The position numbers were made by a program, and so were the translations under genes. Below the pieces are notes generated by a model that did no database searches, was not told the DNA's origin, and was given only the letters and a program-made list of their open reading frames with translations. Shown one piece after another: positions 18,878-27,130 of a stretch of DNA of 64,000 nucleotides. Within the stretch, counting starts at the first letter, position 1, and each line of letters starts with the position of its first letter. Origin of the DNA: Clostridium beijerinckii HUN142 (lineage in GTDB: Bacteria > Bacillota > Clostridia > Clostridiales > Clostridiaceae); assembly GCF_000621745.1 (NCBI RefSeq), contig NZ_JHXK01000031.1, forward strand, positions 1-64,000, in the 5' to 3' direction.

Positions 18878-19684
18878 ATGGATGAATTATTAATTAATCA
18901 GTATTTAAATAAAAAAGGAATAGCTATTATTGGACAATGTTTTAGTTATGATAAAAATATGCAGAGAAATGATATTACTTCTCAAGTTGATTTGATTATA
19001 GAATTTCATAAATTGCTATTAGGTGGTAATCTTACAGGATTAAGCAAAATTAAAAGTACAATAGGAAGAGAAGTGGAATCTCATAAAGTGCAGATAAGAA
19101 AATTGCAAATGCATTATGCGTATATATCAAATAAAACATGTACAAATGAGATAGAGAACATTATATTATCAAATGGAAAAATAATGCTAGAGAAAGCTAA
19201 CAAGGCTATAAATTATATTTATGAACATGACTACTTTGGCGTTATAAAGCGCAGCATGAATAGGGAAGAAATTTGCCTTGGTAAGGTTGATAAAAGTAAT
19301 TTAAGAAAAAACAATGAAAAAATAGAAGTGTGTACAATAAAAGGTATGACATACAACTTAGTAGAAGAAGATTTATATAATTATATTAAGAAGTTGCAAA
19401 GAAAAGAAATTAATATAGATGAAGAAGAGCTAATAAAGTTGTTTGTACATGGATCACACTTATCAATTAGCAGTTTTGATTATTTAAGGGGGCTTTGCAG
19501 CTATCCAAAGGACTTTTTAAGGTTTTGGGAGAGATACAGAGATAGCAAAAATGACAATATAAGAGAAATTTATAATATACCCAATATAGAGTGTACTAAT
19601 GGTAAGAAAGCCAAGAATGAAAGTCAATTACTAACTGGATTGAAGAAAAGTTTAAAGTATGAAAGTAAAAATTTTATCATATAG
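18878..19684 (+). CDS. Unrecognised helical protein in the coat island
   Basis: I do not recognise this 268-residue protein as a known family. It is charged, mostly helical, and has no signal peptide or membrane segment. Near residues 203-220 it has LRGLCSYPKDFLRFWERY, which resembles the C-terminal segment of the three CotS-type proteins nearby (pattern FP-x-x-F/Y-W/x), yet no kinase catalytic loop is present. The ATG at 18878 follows GGGGG. It starts one base after a cotS-type gene and ends 55 bases before another, so a coat or exosporium role is a contextual inference. Confidence 0.7.
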   Translation: MDELLINQYLNKKGIAIIGQCFSYDKNMQRNDITSQVDLIIEFHKLLLGGNLTGLSKIKSTIGREVESHKVQIRKLQMHYAYISNKTCTNEIENIILSNGKIMLEKANKAINYIYEHDYFGVIKRSMNREEICLGKVDKSNLRKNNEKIEVCTIKGMTYNLVEEDLYNYIKKLQRKEINIDEEELIKLFVHGSHLSISSFDYLRGLCSYPKDFLRFWERYRDSKNDNIREIYNIPNIECTNGKKAKNESQLLTGLKKSLKYESKNFII

Positions 19685-19739
19685 GTAACTAAAGGTAGTT
19701 ATTGTTTATACCTAAAGCTTAGTTGTTAGGAGGAAGAAT

Positions 19740-20795
19740 ATGAATAGAACTAAGTATTCAGAAAAAAATTATTTATGCGATTATGATTTGAGCCTAAAGT
19801 TTTTCGAAGAACTAGAAATAAAAGTAAATGATATTGTACCACTTAGAAAAGTATTTTTGGTATATACAGATGAAGGAAATAAAATCTTGAAAAGAGTAAA
19901 TTATGGTGTGGATCGGGTCAATCTAATAAGTGATTCATTGGATTATGTAAAAAAGAATTATGAACATGTAATAACATATAAAAAATTCAAAAATGATTTA
20001 TGTTATAAAGAGTGGAATGGGCAGATTTACATTGTTATGGATATATTGAATGGAAGAGAAGCATCATTTTCTAATCCAGTAGAAATTGATCTTTGCGCAG
20101 AAAATATAGCTTTAATGCATAAAGCTTCAAAAGGATTAAGAGAATATTTGAAAGATAAATATAAAAAGGATTTTTTAGATATATCTTTGAAAGATAAAAT
20201 TCAACAAGCATATGATGATTTGATTTGGATGAGGAATTTAGTAGATAAATATAAATATAAAAATGAATTTGATAAATTATTTATGAGCAATGTAGACAAG
20301 TATCTAAATGAAATTAAAGAAGTTCAAAATGAGCTTGGAAAAAGTGAATATGATAATTTAAGGAAAGATGGAGATACTATTCGCCTGTGTCATAATGATT
20401 TAGCTTATCATAATTTCCTAACTAAAAATAATGAAATAAATATAATAGATTTTGATTTTATGACTATAGATTTAAGAGTAATGGATATATGGAATTTTAT
20501 TTTAAAGTGTATAAAAAATGCCGCATTTGATGTGGACAAGATGCTAACTTGCATTAATGGATATGAGAATGTGTCTATTTTAAAAAAAGAAGAAAAAGAG
20601 CTCTTATATATGCTTATAAAGTTTCCTAAAGATTTTTATACAATATCAAGAGATTATTATCATAAGAGAAAGAATTGGGAATATGAAGTGTATTTAAATA
20701 GATTTGAAGGAAAGTTGGGCAATGAAGATTTTAGATATGAGTTTTTAAAAGTCTTAAAAAATAAACTTTCTATGGGTTTTAATGAAGAGAAGTAA
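19740..20795 (+). CDS. CotS-family spore coat kinase-like protein 2
   Basis: A 351-residue CotS/aminoglycoside phosphotransferase-fold protein. The catalytic loop is LCHNDLAYHNFLT, followed by NIIDFDFM; both Asp residues are kept. Its C-terminal segment LIKFPKDFYTISRDYYH matches those of the paralogues at 17860 and 22314. The ATG follows TAGGAGG. It belongs to the same direction and probably the same transcript as the two preceding genes. Confidence 0.85.
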   Translation: MNRTKYSEKNYLCDYDLSLKFFEELEIKVNDIVPLRKVFLVYTDEGNKILKRVNYGVDRVNLISDSLDYVKKNYEHVITYKKFKNDLCYKEWNGQIYIVMDILNGREASFSNPVEIDLCAENIALMHKASKGLREYLKDKYKKDFLDISLKDKIQQAYDDLIWMRNLVDKYKYKNEFDKLFMSNVDKYLNEIKEVQNELGKSEYDNLRKDGDTIRLCHNDLAYHNFLTKNNEINIIDFDFMTIDLRVMDIWNFILKCIKNAAFDVDKMLTCINGYENVSILKKEEKELLYMLIKFPKDFYTISRDYYHKRKNWEYEVYLNRFEGKLGNEDFRYEFLKVLKNKLSMGFNEEK

Positions 20796-20838
20796 TTTAA
20801 ATATGAGTTGAACTTAGTTATATATATTAATTCTGATT

Positions 20839-20880
20839 AAGCCAATATTTTATCTAGTAAATAGGATGTTGGTTTTTTTA
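20839..20880 (+). terminator. Terminator after cotS-type gene 2
   Basis: AAGCCAATATTTTAT pairs imperfectly with ATAGGATGTTGGTT, followed by seven T. Confidence 0.75.
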
Positions 20881-20908
20881 TTAATTAAAAAATATTGAAA
20901 ATTTATAG

Positions 20909-20940
20909 AGGCAAGAAAACCATAAAGGATTTTCTTGCCT
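20909..20940. terminator. Inverted repeat between convergent genes
   Basis: Perfect 11-base arms AGGCAAGAAAA/TTTTCTTGCCT. No T-run on either side beyond the stem, so termination strength is uncertain. Confidence 0.55.
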
Positions 20941-21083
20941 TATATTGATAATTTTATAGAAATTAATTTGTTGAAACTGTTGTATTATAGATTATTTATA
21001 AGATAACTAATTACAAAAACTATGAAGGAATTTTACTAGTTTTATAAAATATGAATTTTGTTTTATATAGTTAGCGCATTATT

Positions 21084-22205
21084 TTACGAATTTATTATAG
21101 CTTCATAGGCAGATATTGTATCTAACGCTGTCTTATTCCAAGAAAAGTTTTTACTTCGCGTTAGGCTTTTTTTGACCATAGTTAACCTTAATAGGCTATT
21201 GCTTAAAACTCTTTCTATGTCATATGACAGTGAATCAATATCATTAGGATCTATGAAAAGCGCTGATTCATGACATACTTCAGGTAATGACGTAACATTG
21301 GAAGCTATTACAGGGGTCCCACAGGCCATAGCTTCTATAGGAGGAAGACCGAATCCTTCATAAAAAGAAGGATATACGAGGACTTCTGCGGCATTATAAA
21401 ATAATGGCATATCTTCAATGGGAATAAAATCAGTAAAAATCACGTTGTTAGAGATATTTAGATCCTCAGCTCTATTTTTATATTTAATATAAGAAGGCCC
21501 CTTCCTACCAGTAATAACTAGCTTGAAAGTTTCTTTTAATTTGCTTGGGAGTTTAGAATAGGCTTCTATTAAACCTAAAATATTCTTTCGTGGACTAAAT
21601 CCTCCAACGTAAAGTACAAAGTCTTCTCTTATCCCATATTTATCAGTGATAAAATCTTTAGATCTACATTTACTCATAGGTCTGTAAATATCTTCAGCGG
21701 CCAATGGAGTAACATAAATCTTTTCAGCAGGAAAGTTAAATTCCTTAGAAATATCGTTTTTAGAGTAATTAGACACAGTAATTATTCCATCACAATTATC
21801 TAAAATTTTAGGTAATTCATTATTAAATATTTTTAAATATCTATCACTAACAGTTTCAGGCATTTTTAAAGGGATTATATCATGTAGAGTAATAACTTTT
21901 TTGCATTCAATATTTTCTGATAGACCAACCCCGTTTTGTGGGACATGGTAAAGCTCTATGTCTGCATTATTTAATATATTGGGAACATTTATATCATCCC
22001 AAAAACTATTAGAAGGTATTGATTCTATAAGTTCTGTTTTAAAATTATTATTTAAATCAGTTATAAAGTCGCATTGTGGTGTGAAAATTAAATAGTTATT
22101 ATAACTATCAACATTGTTGAGACTCGATATTAACTGGTGAGTATAGGTACCTATACCAGTGCCTCGATACCACTTTGCAGCTCTGCCATCTATTCCTATT
22201 TTCAT
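21084..22205 (-). CDS. GT4-family glycosyltransferase, paralogue (spore-coat island)
   Basis: A 373-residue GT-B enzyme closely parallel to the one at 16614: N-terminal GTGIGTYTHQLISSL, central LYVGGFSPRKN, and YPSFYEGFGLPPIEAMACG with the conserved Glu pair near the donor sugar. It diverges from the third cotS-type gene, repeating the arrangement of glycosyltransferase and cotS-type gene seen at 16614/17860. This suggests duplication of a divergent gene pair. A role in spore surface glycan is inferred from context. Confidence 0.88.
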   Translation of the reverse strand: MKIGIDGRAAKWYRGTGIGTYTHQLISSLNNVDSYNNYLIFTPQCDFITDLNNNFKTELIESIPSNSFWDDINVPNILNNADIELYHVPQNGVGLSENIECKKVITLHDIIPLKMPETVSDRYLKIFNNELPKILDNCDGIITVSNYSKNDISKEFNFPAEKIYVTPLAAEDIYRPMSKCRSKDFITDKYGIREDFVLYVGGFSPRKNILGLIEAYSKLPSKLKETFKLVITGRKGPSYIKYKNRAEDLNISNNVIFTDFIPIEDMPLFYNAAEVLVYPSFYEGFGLPPIEAMACGTPVIASNVTSLPEVCHESALFIDPNDIDSLSYDIERVLSNSLLRLTMVKKSLTRSKNFSWNKTALDTISAYEAIINS

Positions 22206-22313
22206 TATTAAACCCTTTCATAGCATTTGTCTTAATCTATTATATTAAAAGAATATAAAAAATGTTAATAAAAGAAATGATATCCTCATATAAATATACA
22301 GGAGGTGAGAAGT

Positions 22314-23312
22314 ATGATGAGGGAATTTGAAATTGAAAGACAATTCAATATAAAGATAGAAAAAATAAAGGCAAATAAAGGCGTATACTATCTTAAAACA
22401 GATAAGGGCGAAAGATGTTTGAAAAAAATAAATTATGGACCCCAAAAGTTATTGTTCGTGTATGGTGCTAAAGAGCACTTAAGAAAAAATGGTTTTAATA
22501 ATTTAGATAAATACTATTTAAACATAAATGGAGAGCCTTATGCATTGGTTAATGAAGACTTATATACTTTGTCGGAATGGTTAGAAGGAAGGGAATGTGA
22601 CTTTCATAATATAGACGAAGTAAAAATAGCAGCAAAAACCTTGGCTAATCTCCATGAAGCATCTAAAGGTTATGATCCACCTGAGAATTCTAAGTTAAAA
22701 AGTGATCTTGGCAGATGGCCTCATTTAATAGAAAAAAGAATTAAATCTTTGGATAAAATGAGAGATATGGTAAGGAAAAAAAGTATAAAAAGTGATTTTG
22801 ATATGCTTTATTTACAATCCATGGATTTTTATAAGGAGATTGGAAAGAAATCATTAATAACCTTAAATGAATCGGATTACTATGAGTTATGTGCAATTGC
22901 TGAGAATGAAAAAAGCTTTTGTCATCATGATTTTACTTATCATAATATAATTTTAAGTGATAGTATGGATGTACATGTTATAGATTTTGATTACTGCAAA
23001 AGAGAAGTTAGAACCTTTGATATAAGTAATTTTATGATAAAGGTCCTAAAGAGGGTTGAGTGGAATTTGGAATTTGCAACAGCTATTATAGAATCTTATG
23101 ATTCGGTATCAACATTAAAACCAGAGGAATATAAGGTATTATATGCATATCTTCAATTTCCACAAAGGTATTGGAGGCTTGCAAATAGATATTATTATAA
23201 TGAAGTTAATTGGGGACAAAATACATTTGCAGGTAAGTTAGAATCAATAATACATGAACAAGAGAAATACCTGAACTTTTTAGAAAAATTTAAGAATGAA
23301 TATAAAATATAG
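22314..23312 (+). CDS. CotS-family spore coat kinase-like protein 3
   Basis: A 332-residue CotS-family protein with catalytic loop FCHHDFTYHNIIL and HVIDFDYC. The C-terminal segment is YLQFPQRYWRLANRYYYN. The ATG at 22314 follows AGGAGG with eight bases between; an in-frame GTG at 22305 overlaps that site and is rejected. It diverges from the glycosyltransferase at 21084. Confidence 0.86.
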   Translation: MMREFEIERQFNIKIEKIKANKGVYYLKTDKGERCLKKINYGPQKLLFVYGAKEHLRKNGFNNLDKYYLNINGEPYALVNEDLYTLSEWLEGRECDFHNIDEVKIAAKTLANLHEASKGYDPPENSKLKSDLGRWPHLIEKRIKSLDKMRDMVRKKSIKSDFDMLYLQSMDFYKEIGKKSLITLNESDYYELCAIAENEKSFCHHDFTYHNIILSDSMDVHVIDFDYCKREVRTFDISNFMIKVLKRVEWNLEFATAIIESYDSVSTLKPEEYKVLYAYLQFPQRYWRLANRYYYNEVNWGQNTFAGKLESIIHEQEKYLNFLEKFKNEYKI

Positions 23313-23326
23313 TAAACATAATAATA

Positions 23327-23373
23327 TGAACTACCGAAATAATTGAAAAATTATTTCGTGGTAGTTCATTTAT
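23327..23373 (+). terminator. Terminator after cotS-type gene 3
   Basis: TGAACTACC and AAATAATT pair with AATTATTT and GGTAGTTCA, followed by TTTATTATTT. Confidence 0.8.
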
Positions 23374-23395
23374 TATTTAAAAAAGATTAATTAGA

Positions 23396-23423
23396 AACCT
23401 TTAATAATTTTTACCATATTATA
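23396..23423 (+). promoter_or_regulatory. Sigma-K-like promoter of yabG
   Basis: AACC, 15 bases, then CATATTATA, fitting mACm and CATAnnnTA. yabG is a sigma-K gene in B. subtilis, which supports the reading. Confidence 0.65.
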
Positions 23424-23453
23424 AACTGTGGAAGAATATATTAGGAGAAAGTA

Positions 23454-24314
23454 ATGGAAATAGGTGATATAGTTGTTAGAAAGTCTTACAATAAAGATAT
23501 TACTTTTAAAATAATTGATATTAAAGATAGCGGCGGAAAGTATAATATAATTCTAAAAGGAATTAATATAAGAATAATAGCAGATGCAAGTTTAGAGGAT
23601 CTTGAAATGGCTGAAGAAGATAGTGGATCTCAGGATAAAATATTAAATAGAAGAGTTAATGAGGCTATAAAGAAAGCTATGATACTCCGAGGTGATCTTA
23701 GGGATAAAGTTGAAAAGTCTCCTAAGATAAAGACGAAGAATGAATTAATGTTTGGAAGACCTGGGAAGATTCTTCATGTAGATGGGGATAGTGAGTACAT
23801 GGAAACTTGTTTAAAGGTATATAAGCAGTTATCTTTGGATGCGGTAGGTAGAGCAATAGCGGAAAAAGATCAACCAGAAGTAATAGTAGACTTAGTAAAA
23901 GAAGTAAAACCGGATATAGTAGTTTTAACTGGACATGATAGTGTTTTAAGGGAGCCAAGAGATTATTTGAATTTAGATAATTATAGAAATTCAAAATACT
24001 ATCTAGAATCAGTCAAAAATTTAAGAAACTACAATTCAAGTTATGATGAATTAGTGATATTTGCAGGGGCTTGCCAAAGCTGCTATGAAAGAATATTAGA
24101 TGTAGGTGCAAACTTTGCTTCGAGTCCGAATCGAGTTTTAATTCATTGTCTTGATCCTGTATTTGTGTGTGAAAAGATTGCTTATACTAGAATAGATAAG
24201 GTAGTTTCAATAACAGATGTAATTGAAAATACGATAACAGGAATAAAAGGAGTTGGAGGATTGCAGACTAGGGGAAAGTATAGAGAAGGATATCCTAAAT
24301 CTCCTTATATTTAA
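23454..24314 (+). CDS. yabG: Sporulation protease YabG
   Basis: YabG is a cysteine-type peptidase that trims spore coat proteins (in C. difficile it also processes the pro-forms of germination proteins). The 286 residues match the family: N-terminal GDIVVRKSYNKDITFKI, central GRPGKILHVDGD, then VVLTGHDSVLREPRDY and IFAGACQSCYERILD with the likely catalytic Cys, and a C-terminal end at KGVGGLQTRGKYREG. The ATG follows TAGGAG. It closes the coat island and has its own sigma-K-like promoter. Confidence 0.95.
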   Translation: MEIGDIVVRKSYNKDITFKIIDIKDSGGKYNIILKGINIRIIADASLEDLEMAEEDSGSQDKILNRRVNEAIKKAMILRGDLRDKVEKSPKIKTKNELMFGRPGKILHVDGDSEYMETCLKVYKQLSLDAVGRAIAEKDQPEVIVDLVKEVKPDIVVLTGHDSVLREPRDYLNLDNYRNSKYYLESVKNLRNYNSSYDELVIFAGACQSCYERILDVGANFASSPNRVLIHCLDPVFVCEKIAYTRIDKVVSITDVIENTITGIKGVGGLQTRGKYREGYPKSPYI

Positions 24315-24353
24315 TAAGCAATTTAGATGGTAATTAAATAAAGTAAATAATTA

Positions 24354-24403
24354 AAAGCTTCAATACTCCTAAACAATTGATAAGAGTATTGGAGCTTTTG
24401 TTT
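24354..24403 (+). terminator. Terminator after yabG
   Basis: Perfect stem AAAGCTTCAATACTC with GAGTATTGGAGCTTT (one G-T pair), followed by TTGTTT. Confidence 0.88.
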
Positions 24404-24551
24404 ATAATTAATGAATATAATATTTATAATTGACAAAAATAATAATTGAATATATAATAATTTTAATAAATTAAATTTTATAAAATATAATTTGTGAAAA
24501 TATAGTTTGTTCACTTAGTTTTATATATAATATGATAAGGAGAGAAGTAAA

Positions 24552-25091
24552 ATGATATATGATTATTCGGTAAAAGATATAAATGGAAATTTGGTTTCTA
24601 TGGATACTTACAAAGGGAAAGTATTATTAATTGTCAATACAGCCACAGGATGTGGGTTCACACCACAATATGAAGGTCTTCAAAAGCTTTATGATGAATA
24701 TAAAGATAGCGGATTTGAAATACTAGATTTTCCATCGAACCAATTCTTTGAACAAGCGCCAGGGACTAATGAAGAGATATCAAGTTTTTGCAAATTAACA
24801 TATGGAACAACTTTTAAAACTTTTGCTAAGATTGATGTAAATGGAGAAAATAGTAATCCTTTGTATGTTTTCTTAAAGAAAGAGGCTCCTGTTGCAAGTG
24901 AAGATGATGCGTCAAAGGGATTGTATAATCTTCTATCAGAGAAAGGTTTCAATACAAGTGGAGATGATATTAAGTGGAACTTTACAAAATTCCTTGTATC
25001 TAAAGAAGGAAAAGTAATAGCTAGATTTGCACCAACTTATGAACCGGAAAAAATTGCTGATCAAATCAAAAAATTAATCAATGAAAAATAA
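24552..25091 (+). CDS. Glutathione peroxidase family peroxidase (Cys type)
   Basis: A thiol peroxidase of the GPx family (BsaA type), cytoplasmic, reducing hydroperoxides, probably with thioredoxin rather than glutathione in clostridia. The peroxidatic residue is Cys encoded by TGT in NTATGCGFTPQY, not selenocysteine. Gln (FPSNQF) and Trp-Asn (WNFTKF) of the active site are present, and a Cys in SSFCKLTYG may act as resolving Cys. Length 179 residues is normal. The ATG follows AAGGAG. It is monocistronic. Confidence 0.93.
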   Translation: MIYDYSVKDINGNLVSMDTYKGKVLLIVNTATGCGFTPQYEGLQKLYDEYKDSGFEILDFPSNQFFEQAPGTNEEISSFCKLTYGTTFKTFAKIDVNGENSNPLYVFLKKEAPVASEDDASKGLYNLLSEKGFNTSGDDIKWNFTKFLVSKEGKVIARFAPTYEPEKIADQIKKLINEK

Positions 25092-25104
25092 AAAATAAGT
25101 ATTT

Positions 25105-25146
25105 ATACTCTTTTAATACATTTGTGATTAAAGGAGTATTTTATTT
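25105..25146 (+). terminator. Terminator after the peroxidase gene
   Basis: ATACTCTTTTAAT pairs with ATTAAAGGAGTAT, followed by TTTATTTT. Confidence 0.85.
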
Positions 25147-25417
25147 TGTAGTGAAAAAGATAAAGAATAAATTGTAAAATGATGAAAATTAAGACTAGAT
25201 AATAAAAAGTGAAGCCATTTATATATATAGTCTACATTTAATTCAAGATTGTTCTGTTAACTTATAATAATATAAGAACGTGAGGTTATAGGTAATTCCT
25301 GGATTCATTTAACAAAGTGACTGCAATTTTTGTGTACTATTAAACTTTCGGTTATGTATTAGGCTAAGATTTAAACTAAAATTGAAAGTTTATCTCTATA
25401 TATAAATATTAGCTTAA

Positions 25418-26018
25418 TCCTAAGTCCTTTAGCACCATTAGATCTTTCTTTTAATAACGTAGCAACTTCAGATCAAGGCTAGTAGCCATTGAAAACTATA
25501 TTCACATAATCATGATCCATAATTCCTAGGTACATATTAACTTCATGAGGTTTAGGCGTTTCAAAAATTATATCTTGAACCATCTCAAGTCTTTATTTGA
25601 GTATTATAAAATCCTAATTTTTTATACATCAATTTAAATTTGTCAATGTTGGTAATTGTAAAAGGAGTTTTACCTTCACCAGTAGCCTTTTTAATGTTCT
25701 AAAAGGCTCATAAGCGTGATGGCTGTAAGTTCCAGCCAATTATATTCTTTAAAAGAAAGTTTCTCATAGCCATAGCGTCTCCAGCTATACCGCATCCCCC
25801 TTTTTCTTGTCCGTTTTTTCACTTATTCTACACCGATCATTTGAGAATAGTTGATAGCTCAAACCCTGAAGACAAAATTTACATTTTATCTTCTCTTGAG
25901 ATGCATATCTATCAAATAAATTAGATAGATATGCATCTCTAATTCTTTTGGGCATTCCTTCAACTGAATCATGGTAGCTTACTCTTCTTTCAGATTTTTA
26001 TAATATTTCTTCACTCAT
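25418..26018 (-). pseudogene. cooS: Decayed anaerobic carbon monoxide dehydrogenase (cooS) remnant
   Basis: Read on the minus strand from ATG at 26018 (with AAGGAG upstream), the conceptual peptides match CooS in order: VSYHDSVEGMPKRIRD, FDRYASQEKIKCKFCLQG, CRISEKTD, CGIAGDAMAMRNFLLKN, TYSHHAYEPFRTLK, KATGEGKTPFTITNID, then MVQDIIFETPKPHEVNMYLG and DHDYVNIVFNG, then LLKERSNGAKGLR. There is a stop at codon 7, at least three frameshifts, further in-frame stops, and a large internal deletion before MVQDI. The 3' part is missing; full CooS has ~630 residues. Two cluster-binding cysteines are already Tyr and Phe. No CooS activity is possible. Confidence 0.9.
25898..25939. repeat. Perfect 16-base inverted repeat inside the cooS remnant
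   Basis: GAGATGCATATCTATC and its exact reverse complement are separated by ten bases. It lies in what was coding sequence. Confidence 0.9.
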
Positions 26019-26327
26019 AAGATTTACTCCTTGAATATATCAATATCGTATAATAATTTTTTCCTACGATAAAGTTAAGTATGTATAGAAGTTCAAAAAT
26101 ATAAGAAACAAATATATAATTTTGAAAATAGTATTTCGATGTGGTTAAGAATGAATTTTAGAAGGATAATGTCAATTTTATATGATATAATCAATAAGGT
26201 TTGAATTATTTATAGACTATAAAGTTTTATAGAATTAAATTTTATGATAAGGGGAATAATAATTAAGAAAAAGCAGATAATATAATAAAATAGCTTAAAA
26301 ACATATATAATTGGAAAAATGTTTACA

Positions 26328-26357
26328 TTGACAATGTAGTGCTATAAATGATAAAAT
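26328..26357 (+). promoter_or_regulatory. veg promoter P1 (sigma-A)
   Basis: TTGACA, 18 bases, TAAAAT. Confidence 0.6.
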
Positions 26358-26368
26358 ATTTATTTTGC

Positions 26369-26397
26369 TTGACTAATTTGTGGTTTTGTTATATAAT
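26369..26397 (+). promoter_or_regulatory. veg promoter P2 (sigma-A)
   Basis: TTGACT, 17 bases, TATAAT: near-consensus, with the start codon about 22 bases downstream of the -10 box. Confidence 0.85.
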
Positions 26398-26419
26398 TAG
26401 TATGAAAGAGGGTGTTTGC

Positions 26420-26662
26420 ATGGAAAAAGTTAAAACTATTGCTTCCATTAAAAACGATATAGAGAGACACGTTGGTCAGAAAGTGACTCTAAAAGCTAAT
26501 GGTGGAAGGAAAAAGATTTTAGTTAATGATGGTATAATTGAAAGTGTATACCCAAGTATTTTCGTTATAAGATTAAAAAATGACACCCAAAGGACCGTGA
26601 CTTATAGTTATTCAGATGTATTAACAAAGACTGTACAATTGGTATTTCCAGCTAGAATATAA
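26420..26662 (+). CDS. veg: Veg protein
   Basis: The small conserved Firmicute protein Veg is linked in B. subtilis to biofilm matrix control; its mechanism is not well understood. Residues KTIASIKNDIERHVGQKVTL and KANGGRKK are the family hallmark, and length 80 residues is close to the ~86 of B. subtilis. The ATG at 26420 follows GAGGGTG; in-frame starts at 26348 and 26402 are less well placed and overlap the promoter region. Two sigma-A promoters lie upstream, consistent with the well-known strength of the veg promoter. Confidence 0.95.
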   Translation: MEKVKTIASIKNDIERHVGQKVTLKANGGRKKILVNDGIIESVYPSIFVIRLKNDTQRTVTYSYSDVLTKTVQLVFPARI

Positions 26663-26690
26663 GCTTCGATTAATTCGGAGTTTTTCTTTT
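26661..26690 (+). terminator. Terminator after veg
   Basis: AAGCTTCGA pairs with TCGGAGTTT, merging into a T-rich run. It overlaps the veg stop codon. Confidence 0.85.
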
Positions 26691-26856
26691 TATCTTGTTT
26701 TAAAAGTGGATTTTTTATTTTTTACTATCTATTTTTATGTAAAATAATTAAGGGATCGGAAATTAAAAGAAGTGTTTTTATATATATGAAATTATAAACA
26801 GTGGATAATTATATAAATAAAGCAATAATAAGATTAGATTAATTAAATAATTTCAT

Positions 26857-26944
26857 AAAAAAAGAAAGATGGTGGGTTTCCATCTTTCAACTATGGTATA
26901 AAAGGGTATTGAGAATTTATGAGAGGTTATATGGTCAATAACCA
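26857..26944 (-). ncRNA. Candidate small RNA between veg and sipL
   Basis: On the minus strand a promoter (TTGACA, 17 bases, TAATAT; see 26951-26979) is followed about 60 bases later by a strong intrinsic terminator: stem GAAAGATGG/CCATCTTTC (26864-26888) and seven T (26857-26863). The predicted transcript is about 88 nt. It has no ATG or ribosome site and no gene in this direction that the terminator could serve. It contains the pyrimidine-rich stretches ACCTCTC and CCCTTTT, which could pair with ribosome sites. Function unknown. Confidence 0.6.
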
Positions 26945-26950
26945 ATTACT

Positions 26951-26979
26951 ATATTACGACAAAAAATAGTATATGTCAA
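26951..26979 (-). promoter_or_regulatory. Sigma-A promoter of the candidate small RNA
   Basis: On the minus strand: TTGACA (26979-26974), 17 bases, TAATAT (26956-26951). Confidence 0.7.
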
Positions 26980-27130
26980 TAAAAAACGCAAAAAAATTTA
27001 AAAAATATTATTAAGTAAATGGAGTAAGAGGTTTACTTAAATTTTGAAACTAAAATAAAAATATATCTATCATAAATTTCTACTTAGATGTATATAAATG
27101 AATAGTAGGAATTTTATGGAGGTATGAAAC

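Noticed and set aside
23722-23994. A 90-codon minus-strand frame inside yabG
   Set aside because: It is Leu-rich antisense of a conserved gene and has no homology that I recognise.
24552-25091. Selenocysteine in the glutathione peroxidase
   Set aside because: The peroxidatic position is a TGT Cys codon and no in-frame TGA occurs.
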